Assembly: GCA_012295275.1 (NCBI GenBank)
Contig: CM022665.1
Span: 26,529,446-26,593,445 of the forward strand
Length of the DNA stretch: 64,000 nt
Direction: 5' to 3'
DNA from: Chrysomallon squamiferum
Taxonomy: Eukaryota; Mollusca; Gastropoda; Neomphalida; Peltospiridae
Position numbers and translations under genes: made by a program. The notes under the pieces are model-generated. The model saw only the letters and a list, made by a program, of their open reading frames with translations. It searched no databases and was not told the origin of the DNA. Numbering within the stretch: the stretch's first letter is position 1; the number at the start of each line of letters is the position of its first letter. Shown piece after piece: positions 62,922 through 64,000 of this stretch.

Positions 62922-63461
62922 CTTACCTCATTGTATAAATATAGTTTGGTGTAAAACTGTTGTTTACTTCCCATCTGGATAAACTCAAAGTCACGATATC
63001 TTCTATTAATGTCATCGTAGGCAAACTTTCCGAATATTGCCAACTTTCTCTCCCGGTCAAACTATAACAGCATGATAGCGATTTATTATTTGACTGAGTT
63101 TTAACTTCTTTTTTTTATCTGAAACTACATACCTCGCTATGAAAATCAGTATATTTTCAAATGGTTTTAGCCAAATGATGTTTAACAAACAATAATAATA
63201 TTTTAAATAATAATATTAAAAAATAATAATACATCGAATACACTTACGTAGCTAAGTCTTCCTTCGAACTGCTTTGGACTCTCTGAGTAAAAAAAAAAAA
63301 AAAATATATAGATACAATAATATATTTTTTTTAAATAAAAAAAATAAAAATATATCCATAAAGAACATTATACAGATACGTTTAAAAATAAACTTACCAC
63401 ACGGATGAGGGCGTTGTGCGGTCACAAAAACAACAGAAACAGCTAAAATTAAAAGTATCAT
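61232..63461 (-). CDS. Ependymin-related secreted protein, copy C (six exons, 192 aa)
   Basis: Exons: 63398-63461, 63248-63282, 62927-63061, 62144-62327, 61788-61878, 61232-61301; phases 1,0,0,1,2; total 579 bp. Signal peptide MILLILAVSVVFVTAQ, then RPHPC, ESPKQFEGRLSY, KFAYDDINRRYRDFEFI, QFYTKLYLYNE, YTVNLRTKVCNKTKITWPF, TTGEDCYPVSFNFLNRKTG and the ending DPEAFIPPEGCPP. It lacks the RPFIPMH block shared by A and B, so it is the more diverged paralogue. The donor of exon 3 lies seven bases from a 91-bp (GA)n tract, and the donor of exon 4 (GAAT|gtaata) is inside an (ATT)n tract. Confidence 0.9.
62829..62919. repeat. (GA)n microsatellite beside a splice donor
   Basis: About 45 GA units, seven bases from the exon 3 border of copy C. 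On the minus strand the intron begins gtaagagctctctctct. Confidence 0.95.
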
Positions 63462-63547
63462 ATTTGATGTTCCCTCCTTCAGATGTTTGTACTTTTCTTA
63501 TTGCCACTCGCTAATTGTAAAATAGGTCGTATAACAATAACCCAACT

Positions 63548-63569
63548 CTTATCACTGTCAATTCTTATC
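63548..63569 (-). promoter_or_regulatory. Paired GATA-type motifs upstream of copy C
   Basis: Two GATAAG copies on the minus strand, at 63564-63569 and 63548-63553, 16 bases apart and 87-103 bases before the ATG (contexts CTGATAAGAATT and GTGATAAGAGTT). Confidence 0.45.
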
Positions 63570-63722
63570 AGTTATTTAAGTAAAATATAAAAAGTAGAAA
63601 TATATTTAGTACTACAGCCAGTTCATGTGGCTTTTCCAAACATGTAGGCCTAGACAAAATATCTGATTAAGGATCGTGTTTGTTTTTATTATATACATTA
63701 TCGTAATTATTATCATATCTTG

Positions 63723-63776
<54 letters not shown>

Positions 63777-64000
63777 TTAATTATTATTATATATATATTT
63801 TTTTATTATTATTATTATATTTTTTGAGAGTTTTGCTTATTTAGTGATCTATTAACTTTTGTCTGACTACCCTCTTTTTAAGCGTAATTTAATTTATTTT
63901 GTTATTGCGATTGCTTGTGTCTGTTTGCTATGGAATATTAACTGAGGTTTTTATGGATATACATACAGATAAATTCTTGTACATATACATACGCACACAT
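63570..64000. other. Upstream flank of copy C
   Basis: AT-rich DNA with an (ATT)n tract at 63728-63776. No exon of another gene recognised. Confidence 0.55.

Noticed and set aside
1-64000. tRNA, rRNA, CRISPR or prokaryotic operon features
   Set aside because: I saw no cloverleaf-like conserved boxes, no rRNA core sequences and no spacer arrays; the tandem repeats are microsatellites or minisatellites.

Overview
The window is animal nuclear DNA: AT-rich, intron-dense, full of simple-sequence repeats, with GT-AG introns and no prokaryote-style gene packing. All convincing genes are on the minus strand. A tandem ependymin-related family, TSP1 arrays with CCPxDC linkers, and a dispersed repeat containing TTTAACGACACCCCAGC (familiar to me from gastropod and bivalve DNA) suggest a mollusc or close lophotrochozoan. 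The species cannot be told from the sequence.

Region 1 (about 47.15 kb down to 1.2 kb) is best read as one giant gene. I traced 59 coding exons whose GT-AG boundaries and codon phases join almost everywhere, giving roughly 4,220 residues. Order from the N-terminus: signal peptide; about nine thrombospondin type-1 (TSP1) repeats (47.1-41.5 kb); an EGF-like plus sushi-like module (40.9-40.2 kb); about 30 cadherin repeats, mostly two exons each (39.9-3.4 kb); four to five EGF-like repeats; a juxtamembrane domain with an RRKR|S furin-type site; one transmembrane helix; and a short proline-rich tail with no recognisable catenin-binding region (ends at 1201). Two lesions interrupt the model: an in-frame stop with a 22-bp tandem duplication in exon 5 (about 41.49 kb), and a one-base frame shift in exon 56 (about 2.89 kb).

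Region 2 (50.7-63.5 kb) holds three tandem ependymin-related secreted-protein genes (192, 190 and 191 residues from right to left). Each has six exons with the same phase series (1,0,0,1,2), equal lengths for exons 2, 3 and 6, a conserved C-N-K-T site, an AATAAA close behind the stop, and a GATAAG motif 65-105 bp before the ATG. They are clearly duplicates of one ancestor.

Between and inside the genes are decayed DNA transposons: two Tc1/mariner-class transposase fossils, one pogo/Tigger-like remnant with matching terminal inverted repeats, and two short inverted-repeat elements. Several splice sites sit in or beside microsatellites, and a 40-bp minisatellite repeats a splice donor about eight times. 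The remaining intergenic and intronic DNA is low-complexity and I see no further genes in it.
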